Positions 1 to 5,749 of a DNA stretch of 6,928 nt are shown piece by piece. The position numbers and the translations under genes are program-made. Within the stretch, counting starts at the first letter, position 1. Every line of letters begins with the position of its first letter. Origin of the DNA: an uncultured Coriobacteriaceae bacterium. GTDB taxonomy: Bacteria; Actinomycetota; Coriobacteriia; Coriobacteriales; Atopobiaceae. The notes under the pieces were generated by a model that saw nothing but the letters and a program-made list of their open reading frames with translations, was not told the origin of the DNA and did no database searches. The DNA is taken from the NCBI GenBank assembly GCA_900551595.1, contig URWR01000087.1:1-6928 (forward strand), read 5' to 3'.

Positions 1-526
1 CTGCCTTGATATCATGCTGCTTCAGCAGCCGCTGATTGGTGAAGATCTGCGTTTCGTCTCCGGCGCTTTCAGGGTCGTGTCTGACTTGTATCAGATTGAC
101 AATATGACCCGCGACATCGCCTTTCTGATGGCTGAGATTTCGAAGAAATCTATGAAGCCACTTATCGAGACGTTCTCCATTATGTCAGACAAAACCGCCT
201 CAATGCTCGCTCGTGCCCTTGATGCATTTAGCGCTGCTGATGCAGACTTAGCTCACGAGGTTATGGACTCCGACGATGAGATGGACCGCATGTATCAGCA
301 GACTGAAGAAATGGTTGCTGGCCTTATTCGCGAGTCCGATGGTCAGACAAAGTCTTTGCCTGAGCTTCTTATGGTGGCAAAGTATTTTGAACGCATTGGA
401 GATCAAGCTGCTCGTGTTGCTGCATGGGGTTTGTTCCGTGCAACGGGTGAACGCGTGCTAACCAATGCTGATCATCTCGCAGAGCTTGAGGATGAAGAAG
501 AAACTATAGGAGAGGCTGGAGAGTAG
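1..526 (+). CDS. phoU: PhoU-family phosphate signalling regulator (3' part, cut by left edge)
   Basis: PhoU links the Pst phosphate transporter to the PhoR kinase and restrains the phosphate-starvation response when phosphate is plentiful; it acts in the cytoplasm at the membrane. The visible part is about 174 residues of an all-helical protein. It starts inside the first three-helix bundle, at the family's Gln-Gln-Pro ... Asp-Leu-Arg segment (bases 23-52), and contains the second-bundle metal motif FERIGDQA (bases 386-409). The reading frame is open to base 2, so the true start lies to the left; the ATG at base 14 is an internal Met. The corresponding first-bundle motif is degenerate (LYQIDNMTRD, bases 86-115). 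The protein ends in a short acidic tail. It stops one base before the response-regulator start, as expected for a pst-phoU-phoB-phoR operon. The family call is firm; the operon upstream is inferred. Confidence 0.9.
   Translation, partial: CLDIMLLQQPLIGEDLRFVSGAFRVVSDLYQIDNMTRDIAFLMAEISKKSMKPLIETFSIMSDKTASMLARALDAFSAADADLAHEVMDSDDEMDRMYQQTEEMVAGLIRESDGQTKSLPELLMVAKYFERIGDQAARVAAWGLFRATGERVLTNADHLAELEDEEETIGEAGE
518..521 (+). promoter_or_regulatory. Ribosome binding site for the response regulator
   Basis: GGAG lies 6 bases before the GTG at 528, inside the last codons of phoU. An in-frame TAG at 507-509 closes the frame upstream, so GTG 528 is the only reasonable start; it also places the first beta strand exactly at the N-terminus. 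A second purine-rich AGGAG at 508-512 is too far away to be the main site. Confidence 0.6.
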
Positions 527-527
527 C

Positions 528-1211
528 GTGGTCTACTACGTCGAGGATGATACAAACATTCGTGAGATTACGCTGTATGCGCTTACGCAGGCAGGGATTG
601 ATGCAAAAGGGTTTTCCAATGATGCGTCATTTCGACGCGCTTGCGATGAGCGCGTGCCCGATGCTGTTCTCCTTGACATTATGCTTCCCGACACCGATGG
701 CATTTCTATTTTGCGGCGCATTCGCCAGACTCCTGGTTTGACGGATGTGCCCGTCATGATGCTTACCGCAAAAGATACTGAGCTTGATACGGTGCGAGCT
801 CTCGATTGTGGTGCTGACGACTATCTTGCTAAGCCTTTTGGCATGATGGAAATGGTTAGTCGTGTGCGTGCGCTGCTGAGACGTTCTGGACGAGGCCGTT
901 CTTCCTCGGCTTCTGTGGACGATACAATCCAAGTTGATGCACTCACTATCTCGCCTTCTCGTCGTGAGGCTTCTGTGGATGGTAAGCCGCTTTCACTTAC
1001 GATGCGTGAGTTTGACTTGCTTGAGTTTTTAGCAGCAAGTCCGGGTGTTGTTTTTACCCGTGAGACCTTACTTCAGCGTGTTTGGGGCTGGGATTTTGAC
1101 GGTGGCAGCCGTACAGTTGATGTGCATGTTCAAACAATTCGTGCAAAGTTGGGTGATCATGCAGGTCTTATCGAGACTGTTCGTGGTGTAGGGTATCGTC
1201 TCAAGGGTTAA
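528..1211 (+). CDS. phoB: OmpR/PhoB-family response regulator, probable phosphate regulon activator
   Basis: A two-domain DNA-binding response regulator of 227 residues, the usual length for the family. The receiver domain (about 1-118) shows the acidic pocket E6-D7-D8, the phospho-acceptor D50 in LLDIMLPD, the switch residue T80 and the conserved K102 followed by P103. A short Ser/Arg linker (120-130) leads to the winged-helix domain (about 132-226), with the recognition helix near 194-209 (SRTVDVHV...) and the terminal ETVRGVGYRL hairpin. It starts with GTG one base after phoU and ends four bases before the kinase gene, so the three are translationally coupled. The PhoB assignment rests on this position, because the domain architecture alone would also fit other OmpR-type regulators. 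It should be phosphorylated by the adjacent kinase and bind Pho boxes, none of which lies in the window. Confidence 0.88.
   Translation: MVYYVEDDTNIREITLYALTQAGIDAKGFSNDASFRRACDERVPDAVLLDIMLPDTDGISILRRIRQTPGLTDVPVMMLTAKDTELDTVRALDCGADDYLAKPFGMMEMVSRVRALLRRSGRGRSSSASVDDTIQVDALTISPSRREASVDGKPLSLTMREFDLLEFLAASPGVVFTRETLLQRVWGWDFDGGSRTVDVHVQTIRAKLGDHAGLIETVRGVGYRLKG
1203..1207 (+). promoter_or_regulatory. Ribosome binding site for the sensor kinase
   Basis: AAGGG sits 8 bases before the ATG at 1216 and is embedded in the last codons of the response regulator gene. It supports coupled translation of the regulator and the kinase. Confidence 0.5.
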
Positions 1212-1215
1212 GTTT

Positions 1216-2802
1216 ATGGCTGCTGTACGCTCTCATGCGCCTTCTCTATCACGTCGATTCTTTATTGTTTTACTTGCTGTTTCAACGGCAGCAGTGATCG
1301 TAGCGTTTATTGCTTCAGCAATATTGTTTCAAGCATCCGGGGAAGCTGATGTGCGAGCAGCACTTAATCGTGAATGCGATCTTATTGCTTCTGCTCTCGA
1401 TATATCTGATGGAGATGACAATGTTGCTATTGTGCGCAACCTCGATTTGGGAGGTATGCGCGCAACGCTTATTGATGCCAACGGCAATGTTCTTATGGAT
1501 AGTGAAGGCGACGCTTCAGATATGGAGAGTCATGCCAATCGTCCAGAAGTTCAAGAGGCACTAGCTCATGGTGAGGGATCTTCAGAACGTCTCTCTCGCA
1601 CGCTTGATATTGTGAGTTTTTATCATGCAAAACGGTTGGCTTCGGGTGGAGTTATCCGAGTTGCACAGGACAGTCGTACAGCATTTTCGATTATTACAGG
1701 AGATCTTTCGGCACTGGCGCTTGTGGCGATTATCGTCATTGCACTTTCATGGCTGGTAGCTCGAATTATTTCCCGTGTACTTGTGGCTCCTATTCTTGCT
1801 ATTGATATACACAGTGGGCATCGTGAAGGTGATTCTGAACAAGACGACGCCAATACTACTTCGCCTTATCATGAGTTGGAGCCACTGGTTGAAAGGTTAC
1901 ATAGGCAGCAATCACAACTGGTGGAACAAATGGATCAGCTTCGAGATGCTGAAGTGATGCGTCAAGAGTTTACTGCCAATATAACGCATGAGCTTAAAAC
2001 TCCTCTTGCGGTTATTTCAGGAGCGGCGGAACTCATTCGTGACGGCATTGCGCGCCCTGAGGATGTGGCTAATTTTGCAGGGCGAATATATGATGAGTCG
2101 CAAAGACTTACCAGCTTGGTAAATGACATTCTCATACTTTCTCGCCTTGATGAGTCTGAGCGTGCAGGCATGCCCGACTTAGTAGGCTCACTTGAGCCCT
2201 GCGATCTTCATTCTATTGCTCAGGACGTATGTTCTCGTTTGGCGCCTATGGCCAAACGAGCAAACGTGACCCTTGGGTGTGTGGGAATGACGGCTCCTGT
2301 TATGGGAAATGCACGTTTGCTTGATGAGCTTATCTACAACCTTTGCTCCAATGCTATTAGGTATAACCGTGAAAATGGTTCGGTGGTGGTAACCTGCGGC
2401 GTGGGAGATCCCGATACCTTCGAAGTGGGAAACGGTATTACAAGCGGCACGATGAGTTCTGCAAATGCAGCGAGTGCTGTCAATGCAGCTAAACCCTTGG
2501 AGGATATGTCTGCGAATGCGTCGCTTGGACCTTTTGTGCGTGTTGCTGATACTGGCATTGGTATTGATCGTTCTGAGCAGGCAAAAGTATTTGAGCGTTT
2601 TTATCGCGTGGATACAAGTCGCTCACGAAATGGCGGCGGAACTGGTCTGGGGCTTGCAATCGTTAAGCATTCGGCAGCCTTCCATCATGCTGAAATAGAT
2701 TTGGATAGTACGCCTGGTGAAGGCACAACTATTACGGTTACGTTCCCTCCGGCATCGGATTACCCTGATGCAGGCCCAGAGACCACAAGTACAGAAAACT
2801 AA
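1216..2802 (+). CDS. phoR: PhoR-type membrane sensor histidine kinase
   Basis: A membrane-bound histidine kinase of 528 residues that should autophosphorylate and pass phosphate to the adjacent response regulator. Order of parts: N-terminal membrane helix (about 15-38); extracytoplasmic PAS-like sensor (about 40-158) with LIDANGNVLMDSE; second membrane helix (about 163-186); a short poorly conserved linker instead of a clear HAMP domain; a coiled stretch (about 218-248); HisKA with the phospho-acceptor H258 in THELKTPL; and the ATPase domain with N box N375/N379, G1 DTGIG at 445-449, F box FERFY at 459-463 and G2 GGGTGLGL at 473-480. The distance from the N box to G1 is about 38 residues longer than in E. 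coli PhoR because of an Ala/Ser/Asn-rich insertion (about 396-436). TAA is followed by an in-frame TAG. All catalytic motifs are intact; the PhoR name relies on the phoU context. Confidence 0.88.
   Translation: MAAVRSHAPSLSRRFFIVLLAVSTAAVIVAFIASAILFQASGEADVRAALNRECDLIASALDISDGDDNVAIVRNLDLGGMRATLIDANGNVLMDSEGDASDMESHANRPEVQEALAHGEGSSERLSRTLDIVSFYHAKRLASGGVIRVAQDSRTAFSIITGDLSALALVAIIVIALSWLVARIISRVLVAPILAIDIHSGHREGDSEQDDANTTSPYHELEPLVERLHRQQSQLVEQMDQLRDAEVMRQEFTANITHELKTPLAVISGAAELIRDGIARPEDVANFAGRIYDESQRLTSLVNDILILSRLDESERAGMPDLVGSLEPCDLHSIAQDVCSRLAPMAKRANVTLGCVGMTAPVMGNARLLDELIYNLCSNAIRYNRENGSVVVTCGVGDPDTFEVGNGITSGTMSSANAASAVNAAKPLEDMSANASLGPFVRVADTGIGIDRSEQAKVFERFYRVDTSRSRNGGGTGLGLAIVKHSAAFHHAEIDLDSTPGEGTTITVTFPPASDYPDAGPETTSTEN
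2234..2260 (+). repeat. Perfect 10-bp inverted repeat inside the kinase gene
   Basis: CTCGTTTGGC (2234-2243) and GCCAAACGAG (2251-2260) are exact complements separated by a 7-base loop. The hairpin lies in the coding sequence between the HisKA and ATPase domains and has no T-run after it, so it is not an intrinsic terminator. It may be chance, or an mRNA structure that affects translation or decay. Confidence 0.6.
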
Positions 2803-2819
2803 TAGACGCTTCTTTGATG

Positions 2820-2850
2820 AAAAAAGGCCGCTTATTAAGCGGACTTTTTC
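2820..2850. terminator. Bidirectional intrinsic terminator between convergent genes
   Basis: The stem CCGCTT (2828-2833) pairs with AAGCGG (2837-2842) around an ATT loop. A run of A precedes it (2820-2825) and a run of T follows it (2845-2849); these also pair with one another and give a T tail on either strand. It lies between the kinase stop (2802) and the MetRS-like stop (2854) in a 51-base gap. Both converging transcripts should end here. Confidence 0.85.
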
Positions 2851-2853
2851 GGT

Positions 2854-4893
2854 TTATTTGCCCTTACGGTTTTGACTGGGGTGTCCTTTAAAGAAGTCAA
2901 AACGTGGAGGTAGTTGCGTGATTTGATGCTCAGCAGGGCTTTGACCTAACAGTTGGGCGAGTTCAACAGGGGTATCAAACGCATGACTCCAGCTGAAGAA
3001 AAGATCGGGTTCAAAGCCAAGGTATGTGCATATTTTTTCACAGCCAGAAGGAGCAGCTGGATGCATAAGCAGTGCTGTCGTGCGCAGAGCAACAAATGCA
3101 TCAGCAAGGGCTTGTTCATATGCGGCATTATCGCCCTTTGAAGCTTTGCTCGCGTCGTCCCAGCGCTTATTCGCGGTGCGACAGAACGACTCGACAATAG
3201 TAAGAGCACCGTGAGCATCAAACGTATATGCTGCGCGCTCAAAATCGAGCGTTGCCTTGCGTGCGGTTTCAACAGCATCTTCATGTGGGGCAATTTCAGG
3301 AAGATGACAACCGCAGGCATTGGCCGCGCCATAAAAACAACTGCGTGCAAGACGATTAAAGATATTGGTAAGAAACGCGCTTTCCTTCAGGGCAGGATCT
3401 GCAACACGCGGATCGTTGCAAACAAGAATTTCTTCACCAGTTTTCTTGTCCTTGTGGCTCACTGAAGTATCAAAAGCCTTTGGAGCAAAACTTACAGCTT
3501 TTTGATCGAGACCAAGGGAAAGCCAATGGCAACGCAGCTGTTCAGCGGTGTAATGCTCCAGCAACTCAGAAGCCATAGGAGGCTTAATTTTTCCTGAGCT
3601 CGACGCTTTCTTATTCATAAAGAGAATGTGGTAGTTGGCAATAGGTGTGTCCTGGAACAGATTCCAGTTAAGTGCTTCCCACATAGCCGGCTGAGCAACG
3701 CAGTAGAAGTAAATATTGTCTTGTCCAATAAACTGATATACCGCAGCGTCGTCAGCGCACCACCAGTCATGCCAGTCACGAGAGGAGTAACGTCCCTCTG
3801 GCGCTTCTGCGAGGACTGTCTGAACAAATGAGATTGGTGCCCAAAGGCTCTCTGGCCAGCACCAAACCGTAAGATTTGAAAGGCCTTCAAGTTCGGGAGC
3901 GGGAACACCCCAATCAATATTGCCTGTAATACGGAAAGGAAGCAGGGTTTTACCCGTGCGGAACCTCACGTTATGAGCTTCCAGGATTCCACGAGCTTGG
4001 TCTCGCTCGCGCCAGTTGTTAAATTCAACTGAGAAGGACTGTTGATTTCCTGTTGGCTCCTGTACGACATGTTCAGGCAACTCATGTTCACACGAGCTGA
4101 ATGCTTCACGGAATTTTTCCTGAATGTAGATCACGGGTTGAGCAAGTGATTCGCGTACCGTTTTAGGAACAATAGCGCGGACCTGAGGATCCTTTTCCCA
4201 TGCTTCAACAACTTGTTCAATATCTGCTTTAAAAGCAGGCAAGTCGAAATACCAGTTATCCACCGGACGGAGCTCAGGAGTAGTTCCGGTTAGCTGGGAA
4301 ACAGGTGCAATAAGCTCTTCTGGATCAAATTGATGACCTAAGTCACACTCATCAGCGTAGGCCTTTTCAGATTTACAACCCCGCACTGGACAACGCCCCT
4401 GAACTTGGCGTCCATTGAGGAACTGACCTGCTTGGGTGTCATAGAATTGGCGCGTGCTCATCTTGTGGAGGTAACCACGCTCATACAGACGCTTAATAAT
4501 ATCTGTCGTGAGAGCTGCATGATAATCCCGTGCTGGCTCAAGGGCAGAACCAGCAAATAGATCGAGTGAAACCTCGTAATCTTCAAGCGCCTGTTTTTGA
4601 GAATCGTGGTTGGCGGTTACATAATCTACGATGGTTCCGGTATAACCCTCTTCAACTCGCTTGCGATATCCCTCCATAATGGGGGAGCCGTAGCAGTCTG
4701 TGCCAGAGACAAAAATGACATTCTCAGGCCCAATGCGATCTCTCAAAAACCGTGCGAAAAAATCGGCAGGTACAAATACGCCGCCAACATGGCCAAAATG
4801 AAGATTTTTATTTCCATAGGGCATGCCGCCTGTAATAACGGCACGTTTTGGAAACGTGGGGCGTTCAGCGTTTTCAGTGGAATCGAATGCCAT
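2854..4893 (-). CDS. metG: Divergent methionyl-tRNA synthetase-like class I tRNA ligase
   Basis: The 679-residue protein resembles MetRS, which charges tRNA-Met with methionine in the cytoplasm. Visible landmarks: a Rossmann-fold start MPYGNKNLHFGH with the HIGH-type motif HFGH at 32-35; SGTDCYGSP (63-71) where usual MetRS has a TD.HG.P-type motif; a zinc knuckle with C168, C173, C183 and H187 followed by PEELIAPVSQLTG; a YFDLP segment (215-219); YQFIGQDNIYF (386-396); and the anticodon-type pair N513/R517. Oddities: KMSKS is replaced by KKASSSGK (428-435); an insertion of roughly 60 residues precedes DWGVP (327-331); the WFDA-type pocket reads WCWPESLWAP (344-353); and the usual APW tryptophan seems absent near 574-585. 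AAGGT (4899-4903) precedes the ATG by 5 bases. It may be the main MetRS of a divergent lineage or a paralogue with another role; the window cannot decide. Confidence 0.78.
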   Translation of the reverse strand: MAFDSTENAERPTFPKRAVITGGMPYGNKNLHFGHVGGVFVPADFFARFLRDRIGPENVIFVSGTDCYGSPIMEGYRKRVEEGYTGTIVDYVTANHDSQKQALEDYEVSLDLFAGSALEPARDYHAALTTDIIKRLYERGYLHKMSTRQFYDTQAGQFLNGRQVQGRCPVRGCKSEKAYADECDLGHQFDPEELIAPVSQLTGTTPELRPVDNWYFDLPAFKADIEQVVEAWEKDPQVRAIVPKTVRESLAQPVIYIQEKFREAFSSCEHELPEHVVQEPTGNQQSFSVEFNNWRERDQARGILEAHNVRFRTGKTLLPFRITGNIDWGVPAPELEGLSNLTVWCWPESLWAPISFVQTVLAEAPEGRYSSRDWHDWWCADDAAVYQFIGQDNIYFYCVAQPAMWEALNWNLFQDTPIANYHILFMNKKASSSGKIKPPMASELLEHYTAEQLRCHWLSLGLDQKAVSFAPKAFDTSVSHKDKKTGEEILVCNDPRVADPALKESAFLTNIFNRLARSCFYGAANACGCHLPEIAPHEDAVETARKATLDFERAAYTFDAHGALTIVESFCRTANKRWDDASKASKGDNAAYEQALADAFVALRTTALLMHPAAPSGCEKICTYLGFEPDLFFSWSHAFDTPVELAQLLGQSPAEHQITQLPPRFDFFKGHPSQNRKGK

Positions 4894-4927
4894 GAGCTAC
4901 CTTGCATCCTTCTCGACGTATAGATTG

Positions 4928-4956
4928 GTCATACTGTCCCAGTATCCCATAATCAA
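4928..4956 (-). promoter_or_regulatory. Possible sigma-70-type promoter for the MetRS-like gene
   Basis: Read on the minus strand, TTGATT (4951-4956) and TATGAC (4928-4933) are separated by exactly 17 bases, each matching 4 of 6 consensus positions. Transcription would begin near 4921, giving a leader of roughly 28 bases, which is too short for a T-box or riboswitch. The call rests on motif matching only. Confidence 0.35.
4931..4945. repeat. Small palindrome overlapping the putative -10 element
   Basis: ATACTG (4931-4936) and CAGTAT (4940-4945) form a perfect 6-bp inverted repeat around TCC. It overlaps the proposed -10 box of the MetRS-like gene and the adjoining spacer, where a repressor site would be expected. 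A repeat this short is also expected by chance in several kilobases. Confidence 0.3.
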
Positions 4957-4958
4957 AG

Positions 4959-4988
4959 GGATAGCGAGCATCTTATTTATTGCTATCC
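4959..4988 (-). repeat. Inverted repeat at the 3' end of the HAD gene, possible weak terminator
   Basis: GGATAGC (4959-4965) and GCTATCC (4982-4988) pair perfectly around a 16-base AT-rich loop. One arm overlaps the stop codon of the HAD phosphatase gene. On the minus strand it is followed by CTTTGATTAT and not by a proper T-run, so any termination would be partial, and read-through into the MetRS-like gene is possible. Confidence 0.35.
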
Positions 4989-5705
4989 GAAGATAAGCTC
5001 CGCAAGTTCATTAGCGTTATCAGCAATGAGCGATGCGTTATGACGCTCAAGGAATGCACGACTTCTAAAACCCCAGCTTACGGCTATGCAGGGTATATTG
5101 GCATTCTGTGCAGTCAGCAAATCAATTTCAGAATCGCCAATATAGACGGCTTCTCGGGGTTCGATCTTAAGCAATTCAGCAACACGAAGAACGGCATCTG
5201 GAGCTGGTTTGCGTCGAACATCGCTGCGTTCACCAACGGAAATATCTAAGAGACCAGGAAAATGCAAATCGGCGAGCCTGCGCACTTCGGGGTCCATTTT
5301 GTTTGAAACTACCGCACATACAATTTTGCTTTGCCGTAAAGCTGAAAGAAGCCCGAGGATACCAGGATAGGACTGCGTGTGATCATTGCAATGATCCCGG
5401 TAGTAGACGGCAAACGCTGAGCGTACGCGCTCTACTTCCGCCTCATCTAAACCGAGGTCTTGAATTCCAACGCTTCTTCCAATGGCTTCTAGCTGTTCTT
5501 CTGTGCTGGCAAGTCCTGCTTCTGTTGCAAGAGCACGCATTACGGCAACCTGAGCACCGCTTCCAAAAAAGCTTCCCACATCACGACAGGAGAATGTGTG
5601 CTTATGGCCTGTTTGCTTGAGTGCAGTATCAAGTGAGGTGGCGAGATCTTCCAAGGTATCGAGAATAGTGCCGTCCATATCAAAGATAGCAGCGGTATAG
5701 CCCAT
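4983..5705 (-). CDS. HAD-superfamily phosphatase, phosphoglycolate phosphatase-like
   Basis: A 240-residue cytoplasmic HAD hydrolase, the usual size for the phosphoglycolate phosphatase/beta-phosphoglucomutase-like group. Motif I is FDMDGT with nucleophile D9 and acid/base D11. A helical cap follows (about 16-90). Motif II is S134 in VVSNK, motif III is K166 in RRKPAPD, and motif IV is GDSEID with D191 and D195 for magnesium. All catalytic residues are present, so it should be active on a small phosphorylated metabolite; the substrate cannot be read from the sequence. The ATG at 5703-5705 is preceded by AGAGGA (5712-5717) at 6 bases. The gene follows the amylase gene by 44 bp on the same strand with no convincing promoter between them, so co-transcription is likely. 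A Gph role (salvage of 2-phosphoglycolate) is the default guess, and a sugar-phosphate substrate would fit the amylase neighbour. Confidence 0.85.
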   Translation of the reverse strand: MGYTAAIFDMDGTILDTLEDLATSLDTALKQTGHKHTFSCRDVGSFFGSGAQVAVMRALATEAGLASTEEQLEAIGRSVGIQDLGLDEAEVERVRSAFAVYYRDHCNDHTQSYPGILGLLSALRQSKIVCAVVSNKMDPEVRRLADLHFPGLLDISVGERSDVRRKPAPDAVLRVAELLKIEPREAVYIGDSEIDLLTAQNANIPCIAVSWGFRSRAFLERHNASLIADNANELAELIFG

Positions 5706-5749
5706 AAGGGGTCCTCTCTGATATATGTTTGAGCAGGCATATTGTAGAA

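Noticed and set aside
14..16. ATG at base 14 as the start of phoU
   Set aside because: The frame is open to the window edge and the residues before and after it match the interior of PhoU, with about 50 N-terminal residues missing. It is an internal Met.
627..932. 101-codon open frame antisense to the response regulator
   Set aside because: It lies wholly opposite a confirmed gene, has no recognisable family features, and is explained by the codon bias of the sense strand.
908..979. 12-bp direct repeat GGCTTCTGTGGA, 60 bases apart in the response regulator
   Set aside because: Repeats of this length are expected about once by chance in a window this size, and both copies simply encode Ala-Ser-Val-Asp in frame.
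2946..3350. 134-codon open frame on the minus strand in another frame of the MetRS-like gene
   Set aside because: It overlaps the C-terminal domain of the real gene on the same strand, is compositionally odd (Leu/His/Met-rich), and has no family signature.
4597..4923. 108-codon open frame antisense to the 5' end of the MetRS-like gene
   Set aside because: It is a shadow of the real gene on the other strand, has no convincing ribosome site, and resembles no known protein.
4894..4982. T-box or S-box riboswitch upstream of the tRNA synthetase-like gene
   Set aside because: The gap is only 89 bases and the putative leader about 28, far too short, and no T-box core sequence is visible.
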